A stretch of 64,000 bases of DNA, taken from the NCBI RefSeq assembly GCF_900199205.1, contig NZ_OBMJ01000001.1, positions 558,001 to 622,000 of the forward strand, in the 5' to 3' direction. Shown here piece after piece: positions 42,301-50,428 of this stretch. The translations under genes and the position numbers were made by a program. Under the pieces are notes generated by a model. The model was not told where the DNA came from and ran no database searches. It saw only the letters and a list, made by a program, of their open reading frames with translations. Position 1 is the first letter of the stretch. Each line of letters opens with the position of its first letter. Origin of the DNA: Streptomyces sp. 1331.2 (lineage in GTDB: Bacteria > Actinomycetota > Actinomycetes > Streptomycetales > Streptomycetaceae).

Positions 42301-43657
42301 GGTGGCGCAAGGCGGCGAACTGCGCCCACGGACGCAGGCCGACCACGAGCCGGCACGCGTGGCGCCCGTCGGCACGTCGGCTGTCGGCCAGCGGCAGCAG
42401 CAGGTCGGCGGTCAGCGCGCCGGGATCGATCGCCTCGTCGACCGCGTCCACGACCACTGTCGGAGGCTCCGACAGAGCAGCCACGGCCTCGACGAAGGCG
42501 GCCGCGGTCCAGCCGGTGGCCGGCCCGGGCAGGTGCAGCTGCCCGGCCAGAGCGGATATCAGGTCGCCCAGGCTGCGCTGGCGCGCCTGGACGGCAACCA
42601 GGCCGCTGTCCACGGACGGGCGGCACTCGGGGTCGAGGCGGTCGAGGATGTGCTGGGCCTCGCCGACCAGGCGGGGATGAGCCGCGCAGACCAGGGCGCC
42701 CAGAAGGGCGGACTTCCCCGTCCCCGGCCCACCGGTCACCACGCAGATCCTGCCGGTGTCCGGCTCCGCCATCCACCGGACGAGCAAGCGGAGCTGGCTG
42801 CGCCGACCCGTGAACCGGCGGCCGGCCTTGTCGGCGAAGTGTCCGGCATCGCGCGGGTCCAGTTCGTCGAGGAACGCGCGGATCGGCGGATCGATGCGCC
42901 GGCGTTCCGCCATGACCCGGTCCTCGACGAACCGGGGATTGGGAAAGAACGGAAGCTCGGGCTCGCTCAGGGTCGCGTCCAGCGGCGTTGCCGACACCGT
43001 CTGCCGCAATCCCGACCTCGCCGCGACCAGCTCGCCGATCCGGCGGGCGACCACGGAGAACGACACGTAGCGCTGGGCGGGATGGGCGTCGAACCGGTTC
43101 TGCGCGAGTTCGTCGAAGACCTGGGCGACCGCTTCGCTGAAGCGACCGTCATAAGCCGCCTCCGAACTGTCCGAGGCCGCGATCACCCACGCGTAGGTGT
43201 CACGCCCGGCCCGTTGGAGCAGGTACGGCAGCCGGGCGGCCCGGCCGGAATGGCACAGATCCAGCAGGAACAGCGTGTGCCGGCCGGAGACCTGCGCGAC
43301 CGAGACCCACTCGCTGACATTCGTACCGAGCCGGCCGGTCGTCGCACAGGACGGCACCACGTCCACCCTGGTCGGGTCGCCGTCGATCCCGGTGTCGCCG
43401 TGGGACATGACGTGGATGATCCGGTACCCGTCGTCCAGAGCGGTCTGAATCCCCTCGCGCAGGCCCCGCAGGTCGGGGTCCACCCGCTCGACGACGCCGT
43501 ACCCCAACCGCTCGATCGACTGCCTGACCTCGGGCACCAGGCCGTAGACGAAGCTCAGCGGCCCCCACGGCTCCATCCCGACCGGCAGTTCACGGCCGGC
43601 CTCGACCGCCGCCGCGAAACTCCCGACCGCCACGACGAGAGCCTGCCGTCCACTCAT
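39374..43657 (-). CDS. Caspase-like protease / STAND NTPase / WD40 double-propeller protein
   Basis: A 1427-residue protein; ATG at 43657 (MSGRQALVVAVGSFAAAVEAG). Residues ~1-215 are a caspase-like (C14) domain with His in IIHVMSHGDTG (H86) and Cys in LFLLDLCHSGRA (C135), the expected catalytic dyad. A STAND/NACHT-like NTPase follows: Walker A GGPGTGKSALLG (~309-320), Walker B TVVVDAVDEA (~400-409) and a winged-helix/ARM-like region to ~810. The C-terminal 615 residues hold 13 regular WD40 repeats of 43-46 residues plus a divergent last one, about 14 blades or two propellers. In such proteins ligand sensing by the propeller drives oligomerisation and protease activation. It forms an operon with the downstream hydrolase. 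Confidence 0.92.
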   Translation of the reverse strand: MSGRQALVVAVGSFAAAVEAGRELPVGMEPWGPLSFVYGLVPEVRQSIERLGYGVVERVDPDLRGLREGIQTALDDGYRIIHVMSHGDTGIDGDPTRVDVVPSCATTGRLGTNVSEWVSVAQVSGRHTLFLLDLCHSGRAARLPYLLQRAGRDTYAWVIAASDSSEAAYDGRFSEAVAQVFDELAQNRFDAHPAQRYVSFSVVARRIGELVAARSGLRQTVSATPLDATLSEPELPFFPNPRFVEDRVMAERRRIDPPIRAFLDELDPRDAGHFADKAGRRFTGRRSQLRLLVRWMAEPDTGRICVVTGGPGTGKSALLGALVCAAHPRLVGEAQHILDRLDPECRPSVDSGLVAVQARQRSLGDLISALAGQLHLPGPATGWTAAAFVEAVAALSEPPTVVVDAVDEAIDPGALTADLLLPLADSRRADGRHACRLVVGLRPWAQFAALRHLAEYAGVLVDLDTVDIGELRTDLTVYLADLLAEADDYSGTACAVVRARLARAVAGRLTDRGTGSSDWGAFLVAGVFGRYLAGTAPAKGPDDADRIGATVPTTLPEVLELDLRSRPDGPAVRALLAAFAHAKGDGMPAELAYGLAAAIHPASEPDGYPALLDGALFYLRISMDTDGTTLYRPFHQGLADYLCRQPFAASSAAGARHPGLPAVGLVLRTLVPDRRPGLSSGTGSWSTAVPYLLRHASQHAQDAAGLDGLLDDADFLVHADPETLAPALVQAEAGPSALTVAIYRASSGIHRRSDAVTRRQLLAVDAARYGAVDLLRRLNDPLPTWAWRPRWASGSQVSNALRETLPAPARALVTRVACTMLDGRPVAVSGGYRWLGFWDLKAGRLMGGLPAGHLDRVSGVAWSSVDGRPVAVTCGHDGTVRVWDATDQRELRCLFDSGAGELCALVCTELDGLPVAVTARTDGALRLWDLAASEPLGDPLVGHSGRVSALRVTVLDGLPVAVSGGDDGTVRLWDLGSRAQIGDPLGSVDGQVWAVDCVLLDGGPVAVTSGSEPVLRLWDLTTGRQLDDPITDLGDIVYAVVCTTLAGRPVAVTGGKDGAVRLWDLRGRRELASPLTGHSGLVWDADITCLDGQPAAVSVGWGDTIRVWDLSDHRRLGSPVAGHTEQVTSVACTVLSDVRVAVTGGYDGALFVWDLDGGRRLGEPIRQAAGASVSDLACTVVAGRPVVVAVDGGPDGAVRGWDLETRRGLGGPFAFDIARVVCTHVRGNPVAVTAGRDGAVRVWDLTTLEQTGDPLVGHIGDVWALDCAVDAGRPIVVTAGIDGTVRLWDLDSRRQVGDPLVGPVGEVSAKVYAVACAVLNGRPVAVTGEIGGTVRLWDLVTRRQVGGPLVGHTGRVYSATFAVVDGRPCAVTTADDGTVRLWEFGRLTSEVLSFPSEVHAVAASDDGELVVGSGAEVIVMDRGSASG

Positions 43658-43894
43658 CGATTCCCACCCCTGTGGCCCGGACCCGCCCGCACGCCACGAC
43701 TTCCCGCCGGTCACGACATGGCGATCATTCAATTCAGCGCAGTTTAGCGCCACTTCCTCGAACACGGCGGACTTCGCCCCCGCCTGACCGCACCGCCCCG
43801 ACGACTTCGGTGGCGACCGGAAACCCTCGTCCCGCGTCGCGGACGGTGCCGTCCTCGCCGCCCGAGCCGCGGCCGGCTGCCGCGCGGGCCTTGA
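43658..43894. promoter_or_regulatory. Promoter region of the caspase/STAND gene
   Basis: A 237-bp gap between the TetR stop (43895) and the STAND start. A distinctly AT-rich pocket at 43721-43747 (ATTCAATTCAGCGC then AGTTTAGCGCC) lies about 65-90 bp upstream of the start and is the most likely core promoter for the minus-strand operon. The ribosome binding site (AGGGGTGGGA) is weak. Confidence 0.45.
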
Positions 43895-44569
43895 TCACCG
43901 CTGGTCCACGGCCGGCGCCAGGCCCGCGGTGCGCGCGGCAACGCCCGCCTGCACGGCGAAGAGGCGGTCCCGCGCGGCCTGGTCGAGCGTGTGGAAGTGG
44001 CCGTGCACCTCAAGGGTGACGAAGCCGTGCACGGTGGCCCAGGCCAGCATCAGGGCTTCCGCCGCGTCCGGCACCAGCGGGCTGCCGAGCCGGCCGCGTT
44101 CGGCCGTGTCGGCGACGAGTTCGACCATGTGCTCCATCGCCCGCCGGCCGGCCACCACGGTCGGTCCGTCCGGTGGGGCCGCGTAACCGGGCACGGGGGA
44201 GCCGAAGATGAGGGCGAAGCGCTCCGGATTCCGCTGCGCCCAGGTGCGGTAGCCGGTGCAGGTGGCCACGAAGCGCCCGTCCAGGTCGTCCGGCGGCACG
44301 GTCCCGCGGGTCGCGGCCAACGCGTCCGACAGGCCGTGGTACGAGTCGGCGACCAGGGCGGTGAGCAGTTCGTCCCGGTCGGCGAAGTAGCGGTACAGCG
44401 CGGGCGGGGTCATCCCCATGCTGCGGGCGATGTCGGTGAAGCGGAGGTTCGCGGCGCCGCGCTCGGCGATCAGGCCCAGGGCCGCGTGCTTGATCTCCTC
44501 CACGGTGTCGGCGCGCAGCCGCTCACGGCGACTCCGCCCCCCGCTCTCATCGGTCGACCCACCCGTCAT
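43895..44569 (-). CDS. TetR/AcrR family regulator of the adjacent MMPL exporter
   Basis: A 224-residue protein; GGAGATGCG directly precedes the ATG. The helix-turn-helix (VEEIKHAALGLIAERGAANL, DIARSMGMTPPALYRYFADRDEL) is typical, and the C-terminal domain (WAQRNPERFALIFGSPVPGYAAP) belongs to the TetR_C_13/WHG group. It is divergent from the MMPL gene with a near-perfect 15-bp inverted repeat between them, so autoregulation and repression of the exporter are likely. Confidence 0.92.
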   Translation of the reverse strand: MTGGSTDESGGRSRRERLRADTVEEIKHAALGLIAERGAANLRFTDIARSMGMTPPALYRYFADRDELLTALVADSYHGLSDALAATRGTVPPDDLDGRFVATCTGYRTWAQRNPERFALIFGSPVPGYAAPPDGPTVVAGRRAMEHMVELVADTAERGRLGSPLVPDAAEALMLAWATVHGFVTLEVHGHFHTLDQAARDRLFAVQAGVAARTAGLAPAVDQR

Positions 44570-44631
44570 CGCATCTCCATCGGCTCGCTGCGCCCGTCAC
44601 CGCGTTGACAATCCGTACCCGTCGAGGGAAA

Positions 44632-44667
44632 CGTTACGCTCCATAAGACGCGTTATGAAGCGTAACG
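44632..44667. promoter_or_regulatory. TetR-type operator (15-bp inverted repeat)
   Basis: Arms CGTTACGCTCCATAA and TTATGAAGCGTAACG around GACGCG; they are complementary except for one position. The site lies between the divergent TetR and MMPL starts, 44 bp before the latter. A TTGACA box at 44605-44610 lies just upstream on the MMPL side. Confidence 0.8.
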
Positions 44668-44710
44668 CTTTGCCGGGGGACGGGGTCCCTGACGACGTAC
44701 GGAGGAGCAC

Positions 44711-46966
44711 ATGTCCCAGGGACTGCGCGAGGGTCGGCGGACAGCCGCCGGGGAGAGCAGGCCGCACAGACCCGGCCCGCTCGGCCGAATAGCCGGCTGG
44801 AGCTTCCGGAACCGGGGCCGCACGGTGCTGCTCTGGCTGCTCGCCGCCGGCGCGGCCTTCGGCCTCTCGGCCGGCCTCGGCGCCAAGTACAGCGCCGACT
44901 ACTCCGCGCCCGGCTCGGACTCCAAGCAGGCCCAGCAGCTGCTGGCACGGGACTTCCCCGGGCTGGGCGGTGAATCGATCAGCCTGGTGCTGACCTCCGA
45001 CGGCAGCGTGACCGACGCCGCCACCCGCGACCGGGTCAAGGACCTGCTCGCCCGGATGGCCGAGGTGTCGCACGTCAGCGGCATCGACGACCCGTACGGC
45101 CCGCGCGGCAAGGTGTCGGCCGACGGCCGCACCGCCCTCGGGCAGATCCACCTGGACGTCGCCGCCGCCCCCGACATGCCGAAGGCGGACACCCAGCGGC
45201 TGCTCGACCTCGCCCGCCCCGTCGACGGCGGCCTGCGCGTCCACCTCGGCGGCATGACGGTCCAGCAGGCCGAGCAGGGCGCGATCGGCTCGGAGGGCAT
45301 CGGCCTGGCGGCCGCCGCCGTGATCCTGGTGATCACCTTCGGCTCGGTCGTGGCCGCCGGCCTGCCGATGCTCACCGCGCTCGGCGGGCTCGCCGTCAGC
45401 AGCGCCCTGCTGCCGGTCCTCGCCGCGGTCATGCCGGTCCCGGACTGGTCGACCTCGCTCGCCGCGATGCTGGGCATCGGGGTGGGCATCGACTACGCGC
45501 TGCTGCTGGTCACCCGGTTCCGCGAGTGGCGCGCCGAGGGGCTCGAACCCGAGGCCGCCACCGTCGCCGCGCTGGACACCGCGGGTCGCGCGGTCGTGGT
45601 CGCCGGAATGACCGTGGTGGTCAGCATGCTCGGGCTGTTCGCGATGGGCCTGTCGTTCATGCGCGGCGCCGCGGTCTCGGCGATCCTCTCCGTGCTCGTC
45701 GTGATCGCCGCGTCCGCCACGCTCTTCCCCGCCCTGCTCGGCTACCTCGGCCGGCACATCGAGCGGCTCCGGCTGCCCCTGCCCCGGCGCCGCGCCGCCC
45801 AGGGCGAGCGCTCGGTGGGCGCCGGCTGGCTGCGCTGGAGCAGGCTCGTGGAGCGTCACCGCGTCCTCGGTGCCGTCACCGGGGTCGTCGTCCTGCTGGC
45901 GCTCGCGGCGCCGTTCCTCGGCGTGCGCTTCGGCTTCCCCGACGCGGGCAACGACCCCGCCGGGCGCTCGAACCGGCTGGCGTACGACACGGTGGCCGCC
46001 GGCTTCGGACCGGGCAGCAACGGACCGCTGGTCCTGGTCGCCGAGTTGGCGCCGGGCACCCCCGCCGACGCAACGGCCTCGCTGCCCACCGCACTGAAGG
46101 CGGTGCCCGGCGTCACGGCCGTGACCCCTCCGGTGCCCGGCTCCGACGGCCGCTCGCTGCTGCTCACCGTCGTCCCGGACAGCGGTCCGCAGTCCGGCGC
46201 CACCAAGACCCTGGTCCGCGACCTCCGCGACCGCGTCATCCCGGCCGCGGTCGGCCCCGGCGTCCGGGTCCACGTCGGCGGGGCGACCGCCAGTGCGATC
46301 GACAGCACCGACAACATCGCCCGCCGCATCCCGCTGCTGGTCGGCGGCGTGGTCACGGTGTCGATGCTCCTGCTCCTGGTGGCCTTCCGTAGCCTCGCCG
46401 TCGCCCTCAAGGCCGCTGTGATGAACCTGCTCTCCGTCGGCGCCGCGTACGGCGTGGTCGCCCTCGTCCTCGAAGGCGGCACCGCAGGCCGGTTGATCGG
46501 CATCGACAGCCCCACCCCGCTGCCGGCCTTCGTCCCGGTGCTGACCTTCGCCGTCCTGTTCGGCCTTTCGATGGACTACGAGGTCTTCCTGGTGAGCCGG
46601 ATGCGTGAGGCCTGGCTGCGCACCGACGACAACGCGGAGTCCATCGTCAGCGGACTGGCGGGCACCGCACGGGTGATCACCGCGGCGGCGGCCATCATGG
46701 TCGCCGTGTTCGCGGCCTTCGTCCCGGCACCCGACCTGCCGATCAAGGTCATCGGCGTCGGCATGGGGTCGGCCATCCTGATCGACGCCACGCTGGTCCG
46801 CCTGCTGCTGGTACCGGCCGTGATGCACCTGCTCGGCCGCGGCAACTGGTGGCTGCCCGGCTGGCTGGACCGCCGCCTGCCCCACCTCCACGTCGAAGGA
46901 CACACGGAGTTCTACCAGCCGGAGGCCCCCGCCGAGGCACCCCGCTCCCCGGCGGCGGTCGGCTAG
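44711..46966 (+). CDS. MMPL family RND transporter
   Basis: A 751-residue protein; GGAGGAGCAC precedes the ATG. It has the duplicated MMPL plan: transmembrane helix 1 (TVLLWLLAAGAAFGLSAGL), a periplasmic-side loop (~55-195), helices 2-6 with IGVGIDYALLLVTRFREW (the conserved GxGxDY motif), a second loop (~400-540) and helices 8-12 with FGLSMDYEVFLVSRMREAW. Members export lipids or lipophilic drugs with proton counterflow. Controlled by the divergent TetR through the operator at 44632-44667. Confidence 0.93.
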   Translation: MSQGLREGRRTAAGESRPHRPGPLGRIAGWSFRNRGRTVLLWLLAAGAAFGLSAGLGAKYSADYSAPGSDSKQAQQLLARDFPGLGGESISLVLTSDGSVTDAATRDRVKDLLARMAEVSHVSGIDDPYGPRGKVSADGRTALGQIHLDVAAAPDMPKADTQRLLDLARPVDGGLRVHLGGMTVQQAEQGAIGSEGIGLAAAAVILVITFGSVVAAGLPMLTALGGLAVSSALLPVLAAVMPVPDWSTSLAAMLGIGVGIDYALLLVTRFREWRAEGLEPEAATVAALDTAGRAVVVAGMTVVVSMLGLFAMGLSFMRGAAVSAILSVLVVIAASATLFPALLGYLGRHIERLRLPLPRRRAAQGERSVGAGWLRWSRLVERHRVLGAVTGVVVLLALAAPFLGVRFGFPDAGNDPAGRSNRLAYDTVAAGFGPGSNGPLVLVAELAPGTPADATASLPTALKAVPGVTAVTPPVPGSDGRSLLLTVVPDSGPQSGATKTLVRDLRDRVIPAAVGPGVRVHVGGATASAIDSTDNIARRIPLLVGGVVTVSMLLLLVAFRSLAVALKAAVMNLLSVGAAYGVVALVLEGGTAGRLIGIDSPTPLPAFVPVLTFAVLFGLSMDYEVFLVSRMREAWLRTDDNAESIVSGLAGTARVITAAAAIMVAVFAAFVPAPDLPIKVIGVGMGSAILIDATLVRLLLVPAVMHLLGRGNWWLPGWLDRRLPHLHVEGHTEFYQPEAPAEAPRSPAAVG

Positions 46967-46980
46967 GGCTCCGGCCCTAG
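46963..46980. terminator. Small hairpin including the MMPL stop codon
   Basis: CTAGGGC / GCCCTAG arms with a 4-nt loop; the TAG stop of the exporter gene is inside the left arm. It precedes a larger hairpin and probably forms one terminator complex with it. Confidence 0.45.
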
Positions 46981-46998
46981 CCGTAACGTCCCGACAGT

Positions 46999-47030
46999 GG
47001 ACCGCGGGCGCCTCACGACGCCCGCGGTCC
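46999..47030. terminator. Bidirectional terminator between MMPL and ROK genes
   Basis: Perfect 12-bp stem (GGACCGCGGGCG / CGCCCGCGGTCC) with an 8-nt loop, placed between convergent stops at 46966 and 47037. Confidence 0.75.
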
Positions 47031-47036
47031 GCCGGT

Positions 47037-48269
47037 CTACTCCGGTTCGGAGAGCGTCAGTTGCTTCGAGGTGCGGGTGAGCGTCTCCAGCGGTCGGGTG
47101 AGCACCTCGGCGAACGCCAGTTCCGCGGCGCCGATCAGGACGGTGTCAGCGCCGAGTTCGCTGACCCGCAGCCGAAGTTTCTCCCGCACCGCGGCAAGGG
47201 CATTGGTGTTGATCTGGCTGCGCACCTGTGCGGCGGATCCGAGGAAGACCTCCCGGAGGGTGCCGCCGAGGATGACCAGGTCCGGATCGAAGAGGTTGGC
47301 GACGTTCGCGATGCCGATGCCGAGCCAGTCCCCGACGCGGTGCAGAGCCTCCCGTGCGGTGACGTCCCCGCGGTCGGCGGCGGTCACCACCGACTGCACG
47401 GCGTCGGCCCCGGTGACGCGGCCGTCCCGGCCGGCGGCTTCCAGCAGGGCACGCTCACCTGCCTCGGCCTCCAGGCAGCCGCGGGCGCCGCAGCCGCACG
47501 GCCGTCCCCGGTGCGGGTTGACGGTCATGTGGCCGACCTCGCCGGCGTATCCGCGTTGGCCGCGCAGGAGTTCACCGTCGATGATCACTCCGGCGCCGAT
47601 GCCCGTCTCGCCGTGGAGGTAGACGAGGTTCTGGCTTCCGCGGCCGATGCCGCGCCGGTGCTCGGCGAGCGCACCGAGATTGGCCTCGTTCGCGACGAGG
47701 ACCGGCAGGTCCAGGCGCAGCCGGTCGGCGAACGCCCCGGCGAAGTCGACGCCCTTCCAGCCCATGTTGGGGGTGAGGCTGACCAGCCCGTCGGGATGGC
47801 GGACGATGCCGCGTACCGCCACGGCGACGCCGACGCACGAGCTGCCGGCCGGTGCGCCGGCCAGCATCTCGTGGGCGAATCCCGCGAGGACGGCGGCCAC
47901 TCGCGCGGGGTCCTGGGGGTGTCCGTCGGGCCAGGGGCACTCGCGCCGGTCCAGGAACACGCCGCCGAGTCCGATGAGGGCTGCCGCCAGGCGCTGCACG
48001 CCCAGGTCCGCCGCCAGGACGTGCACGCGAGTGGACTCCGGCCGGACGACCAGCGAAGGCCTCCCGGCCCGGCCGGTCTCGCGCGGCAACTCCTCGCGGA
48101 CCAGGCCCGCGGCCGCCAGGTCACCGACCAGGCCCAGGATGGTGCTGCGGTTGAGGCCCAACTCGGCGGCCAGGACAGCCCGCGAGGTGGGCCCGTCGAA
48201 ATGCACGTGGCGCAGCAGCGCGCCCAGGTTGTGCTGGCGGACCTCTTCCTGGGAAGGAGCGGCTTTCAT
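47037..48269 (-). CDS. ROK family transcriptional regulator (XylR-like)
   Basis: A 410-residue protein with an N-terminal winged helix (QHNLGALLRHVHFDGPTSRAVL, LGLNRSTILGLVGDL) and a ROK sugar-kinase-like domain. It has the ROK zinc/GCG motif PCGCGARGCLEAEAG, GVAVAVRGIV and NEANLGALAEHRRGIG. Last gene of the xylFGH-like transport operon, which ends here at a bidirectional terminator. It should repress sugar uptake genes until the sugar or its phosphate binds; a candidate operator is at 51625-51641. Confidence 0.9.
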   Translation of the reverse strand: MKAAPSQEEVRQHNLGALLRHVHFDGPTSRAVLAAELGLNRSTILGLVGDLAAAGLVREELPRETGRAGRPSLVVRPESTRVHVLAADLGVQRLAAALIGLGGVFLDRRECPWPDGHPQDPARVAAVLAGFAHEMLAGAPAGSSCVGVAVAVRGIVRHPDGLVSLTPNMGWKGVDFAGAFADRLRLDLPVLVANEANLGALAEHRRGIGRGSQNLVYLHGETGIGAGVIIDGELLRGQRGYAGEVGHMTVNPHRGRPCGCGARGCLEAEAGERALLEAAGRDGRVTGADAVQSVVTAADRGDVTAREALHRVGDWLGIGIANVANLFDPDLVILGGTLREVFLGSAAQVRSQINTNALAAVREKLRLRVSELGADTVLIGAAELAFAEVLTRPLETLTRTSKQLTLSEPE

Positions 48270-48298
48270 CGCGGGCCACCCTCATCTTCGGAATGGGC

Positions 48299-49576
48299 TC
48301 ATCGTCGGGCTGTGCGGCGGCGGGACATGGCATCCACACCGGCGGCCACCAGCAGAACCGATCCCGTGACAGCGTACTTGACGCCCGAGCTGTACCCCAT
48401 CAGTCCCATGCCGTTCTGGATCACCGCGACGACCAGACCGCCCAGCACGGCGTCGACGACGCGGCCGCGACCGCCGAACAGGCTGGTGCCGCCGATGACG
48501 GCGCTGCCGACTGCGAGCAGCAGGACGTTGCTCCCGCCGGTGTTGGGGTCCACCGAGTTGCCCCGGGAGGCGGCGATGATGCCACCGACGGCCGCCAGGC
48601 AGGAGCAGATGACGAACGCGGCGGTGCGGATGAAGGCGACGTTGATCCCGGCCCGGCGGGCGGCTTCGGCGCTGCCGCCCACGGCGTAGATGTGCAGGCC
48701 GAAGCCGGTCCGCTGCAGGGTGAACGTCCCCAGCAGGACGAGGGCCCCGATCACGGGTACGACGAGGGGCACGCCGGTGAGGGAGCCGATGACGATGTTG
48801 CGGCTGCGCTCCTGGTTGAGCAGGTACACGGCCACGCCGCCGAGCACGACGACGGTGCCGGTCCGGACGGCGAGGAGTGCCACCGGGGTGCCGGCGAGGC
48901 CCCGGCCGCGCCGGTCGCGGCTGCGGCGCAGTTGCAGGGCCGTGTACCCGGCGGCGCAGCAGGCCAGCAGGACCCAGCCGAGGGCGGGGCTCAGGTTGTC
49001 GTTCGCGATGGCCAGGATGGTGGGGTCCTTGATGGAGATGTTCGTGCCCTCCTTCAGCAGGATCAGGACGATGCCCTGGAAGCCGAGGAACGCGGCCAGC
49101 GTCACCACGAAGGAGGGGATGCCGACCTTGGCGACGAGCGTCCCGATGAGCAGGCCGATGACCGCGCCGGTCAGCACGGCGGCAGCCACTGCGGCGTACC
49201 AGGGCCAGCCGTGGTTGGTCAGCAGGATGGCCAGGACGGCGGCGCAGACGCCGCTGGCGTATCCGGCGGACAGGTCGATCTCGCCGAGGAGCAGGACGAA
49301 GACCAGCCCCATGGCGATGGCGATGCTGCCCGCGCTCTGGGTGAGCAGGTTGGCGAAGTTCAGGTTGGACAGGAAGACCGGGCGCAGGAGGGCGAAGAAC
49401 ACGCACAGCACGACCAGGCCGGCGACGGCGGGAAGGGCGCCGAGCTCGCCCGCGCGCACCTGGTCGAGGTAGCCGCGGCCGATGTCGCCCAGGCCGGCGG
49501 TCGGAGGCCGGCCTTCCGCGGAGTCGGTGGGCCGGTTCGGCGGCTCGGGCTTCTGGGGGGCGAGGGCGGAGGTCAT
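48299..49576 (-). CDS. Sugar ABC transporter permease (XylH-like)
   Basis: A 425-residue protein; its ATG overlaps the ATPase stop (ATGA). BPD_transp_2-type permease: AGSIAIAMGLVFVLLLGEIDLSAG, VGIPSFVVTLAAFLGFQGIVL and GGSNVLLLAVGSAVIGGTSLFGGRGRV are signature blocks, with ~10 membrane helices. It has an insertion with basic residues (~215-235) between helices, as in xylose-type permeases, compared with the ~330-residue RbsC. Confidence 0.92.
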   Translation of the reverse strand: MTSALAPQKPEPPNRPTDSAEGRPPTAGLGDIGRGYLDQVRAGELGALPAVAGLVVLCVFFALLRPVFLSNLNFANLLTQSAGSIAIAMGLVFVLLLGEIDLSAGYASGVCAAVLAILLTNHGWPWYAAVAAAVLTGAVIGLLIGTLVAKVGIPSFVVTLAAFLGFQGIVLILLKEGTNISIKDPTILAIANDNLSPALGWVLLACCAAGYTALQLRRSRDRRGRGLAGTPVALLAVRTGTVVVLGGVAVYLLNQERSRNIVIGSLTGVPLVVPVIGALVLLGTFTLQRTGFGLHIYAVGGSAEAARRAGINVAFIRTAAFVICSCLAAVGGIIAASRGNSVDPNTGGSNVLLLAVGSAVIGGTSLFGGRGRVVDAVLGGLVVAVIQNGMGLMGYSSGVKYAVTGSVLLVAAGVDAMSRRRTARR

Positions 49577-50352
49577 GCGGCGGCTCCGTTGGGGGTGGTC
49601 CGGGGGCCCAGGTCGCCGCTGCGGCCCGAGGTGATCAGTTCGACGACCTGAGCGTGGGTCACGTCGGAGGCCCTGACCTGAGCGGCCATCCGTCCCAGGT
49701 AGAGCGCGGCGATCCGGTCGGAGACCGCGAAGACGTCGTTCATGTTGTGCGAGATGAGCACGACGGCCAGGCCGTTGTCGGCCAGCCGGCGCACGAGTTC
49801 CAGGACCTGCGCGGTCTGGGCGACGCCCAGCGCCGCGGTGGGCTCGTCGAGGACCACGAGCTTGCTGTTCCACAGCACCGCCTTGGCGATGGCCACGGTC
49901 TGGCGCTGGCCGCCGGAGAGGCTGGAGACCTTCTGGCGGAGGGACTTGACGGTCCGCACCGAGAGCCCCTTGAGCGTCGCGGCGGCCATCTCCTCCATGG
50001 TCGAGTCGTCGAGCACCATGCCGCGGCGCTTCTCCCGCCCCAGGAACATGTTCTGGACGATGTCGAGGTTGTCGCACAGCGCGAGGTCCTGGTAGACGAT
50101 CTCCACGCCGAGTTCGGCGGCGTCGCGCGGGCTGTGCACCTGGACCGGCCGGCCTTCGAAGAGGTAGTCCCCGGCGTCGATGGGGTGGATCCCGCCGATG
50201 CACTTGACGAGCGTCGACTTGCCGGCGCCGTTGTCGCCGACGAGGGCTGTGACCTCTCCCGCGTGGGCGCTGAGCGCGACGTCGTGCAGGACCTGGACGG
50301 GGCCGAAGCTCTTGTTGATCCCGCGCAACTCAAGAATCGGTGTTTCTGTCAT
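49573..50352 (-). CDS. Sugar ABC transporter ATP-binding protein (single domain, XylG/FrcA-like)
   Basis: A 259-residue protein: Walker A GDNGAGKST, Q-loop IVYQDLALCDNL, signature SSLSGGQRQTVAIAKA and Walker B KLVVLDEPTAALG. It is one ATPase domain, not the duplicated RbsA type seen at the right edge of the window, which fits FrcA/XylG-like systems of actinobacteria. Last ~20 residues are disordered. Confidence 0.92.
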   Translation of the reverse strand: MTETPILELRGINKSFGPVQVLHDVALSAHAGEVTALVGDNGAGKSTLVKCIGGIHPIDAGDYLFEGRPVQVHSPRDAAELGVEIVYQDLALCDNLDIVQNMFLGREKRRGMVLDDSTMEEMAAATLKGLSVRTVKSLRQKVSSLSGGQRQTVAIAKAVLWNSKLVVLDEPTAALGVAQTAQVLELVRRLADNGLAVVLISHNMNDVFAVSDRIAALYLGRMAAQVRASDVTHAQVVELITSGRSGDLGPRTTPNGAAA

Positions 50353-50377
50353 GGGTGAGGCTCCTGGGGATTGGCGG

Positions 50378-50412
50378 AGTGGGCCCCGCGGCGCCGGCCG
50401 CCGGGGCCCACT
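50378..50412 (-). terminator. Intercistronic hairpin between binding-protein and ATPase genes
   Basis: Perfect 11-bp arms AGTGGGCCCCG / CGGGGCCCACT with a GC-rich loop. Such hairpins after the first gene of ABC operons partly terminate transcription or protect the 3' end of the binding-protein mRNA, giving more binding protein than membrane subunits. Confidence 0.65.
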
Positions 50413-50428
50413 GGTGGGGCCGGGCGCG

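Noticed and set aside
40424..43747. 1107-codon plus-strand open frame opposite the caspase/STAND gene
   Set aside because: Its regular repeats mirror the WD40 repeats on the other strand and it has no domain of its own.
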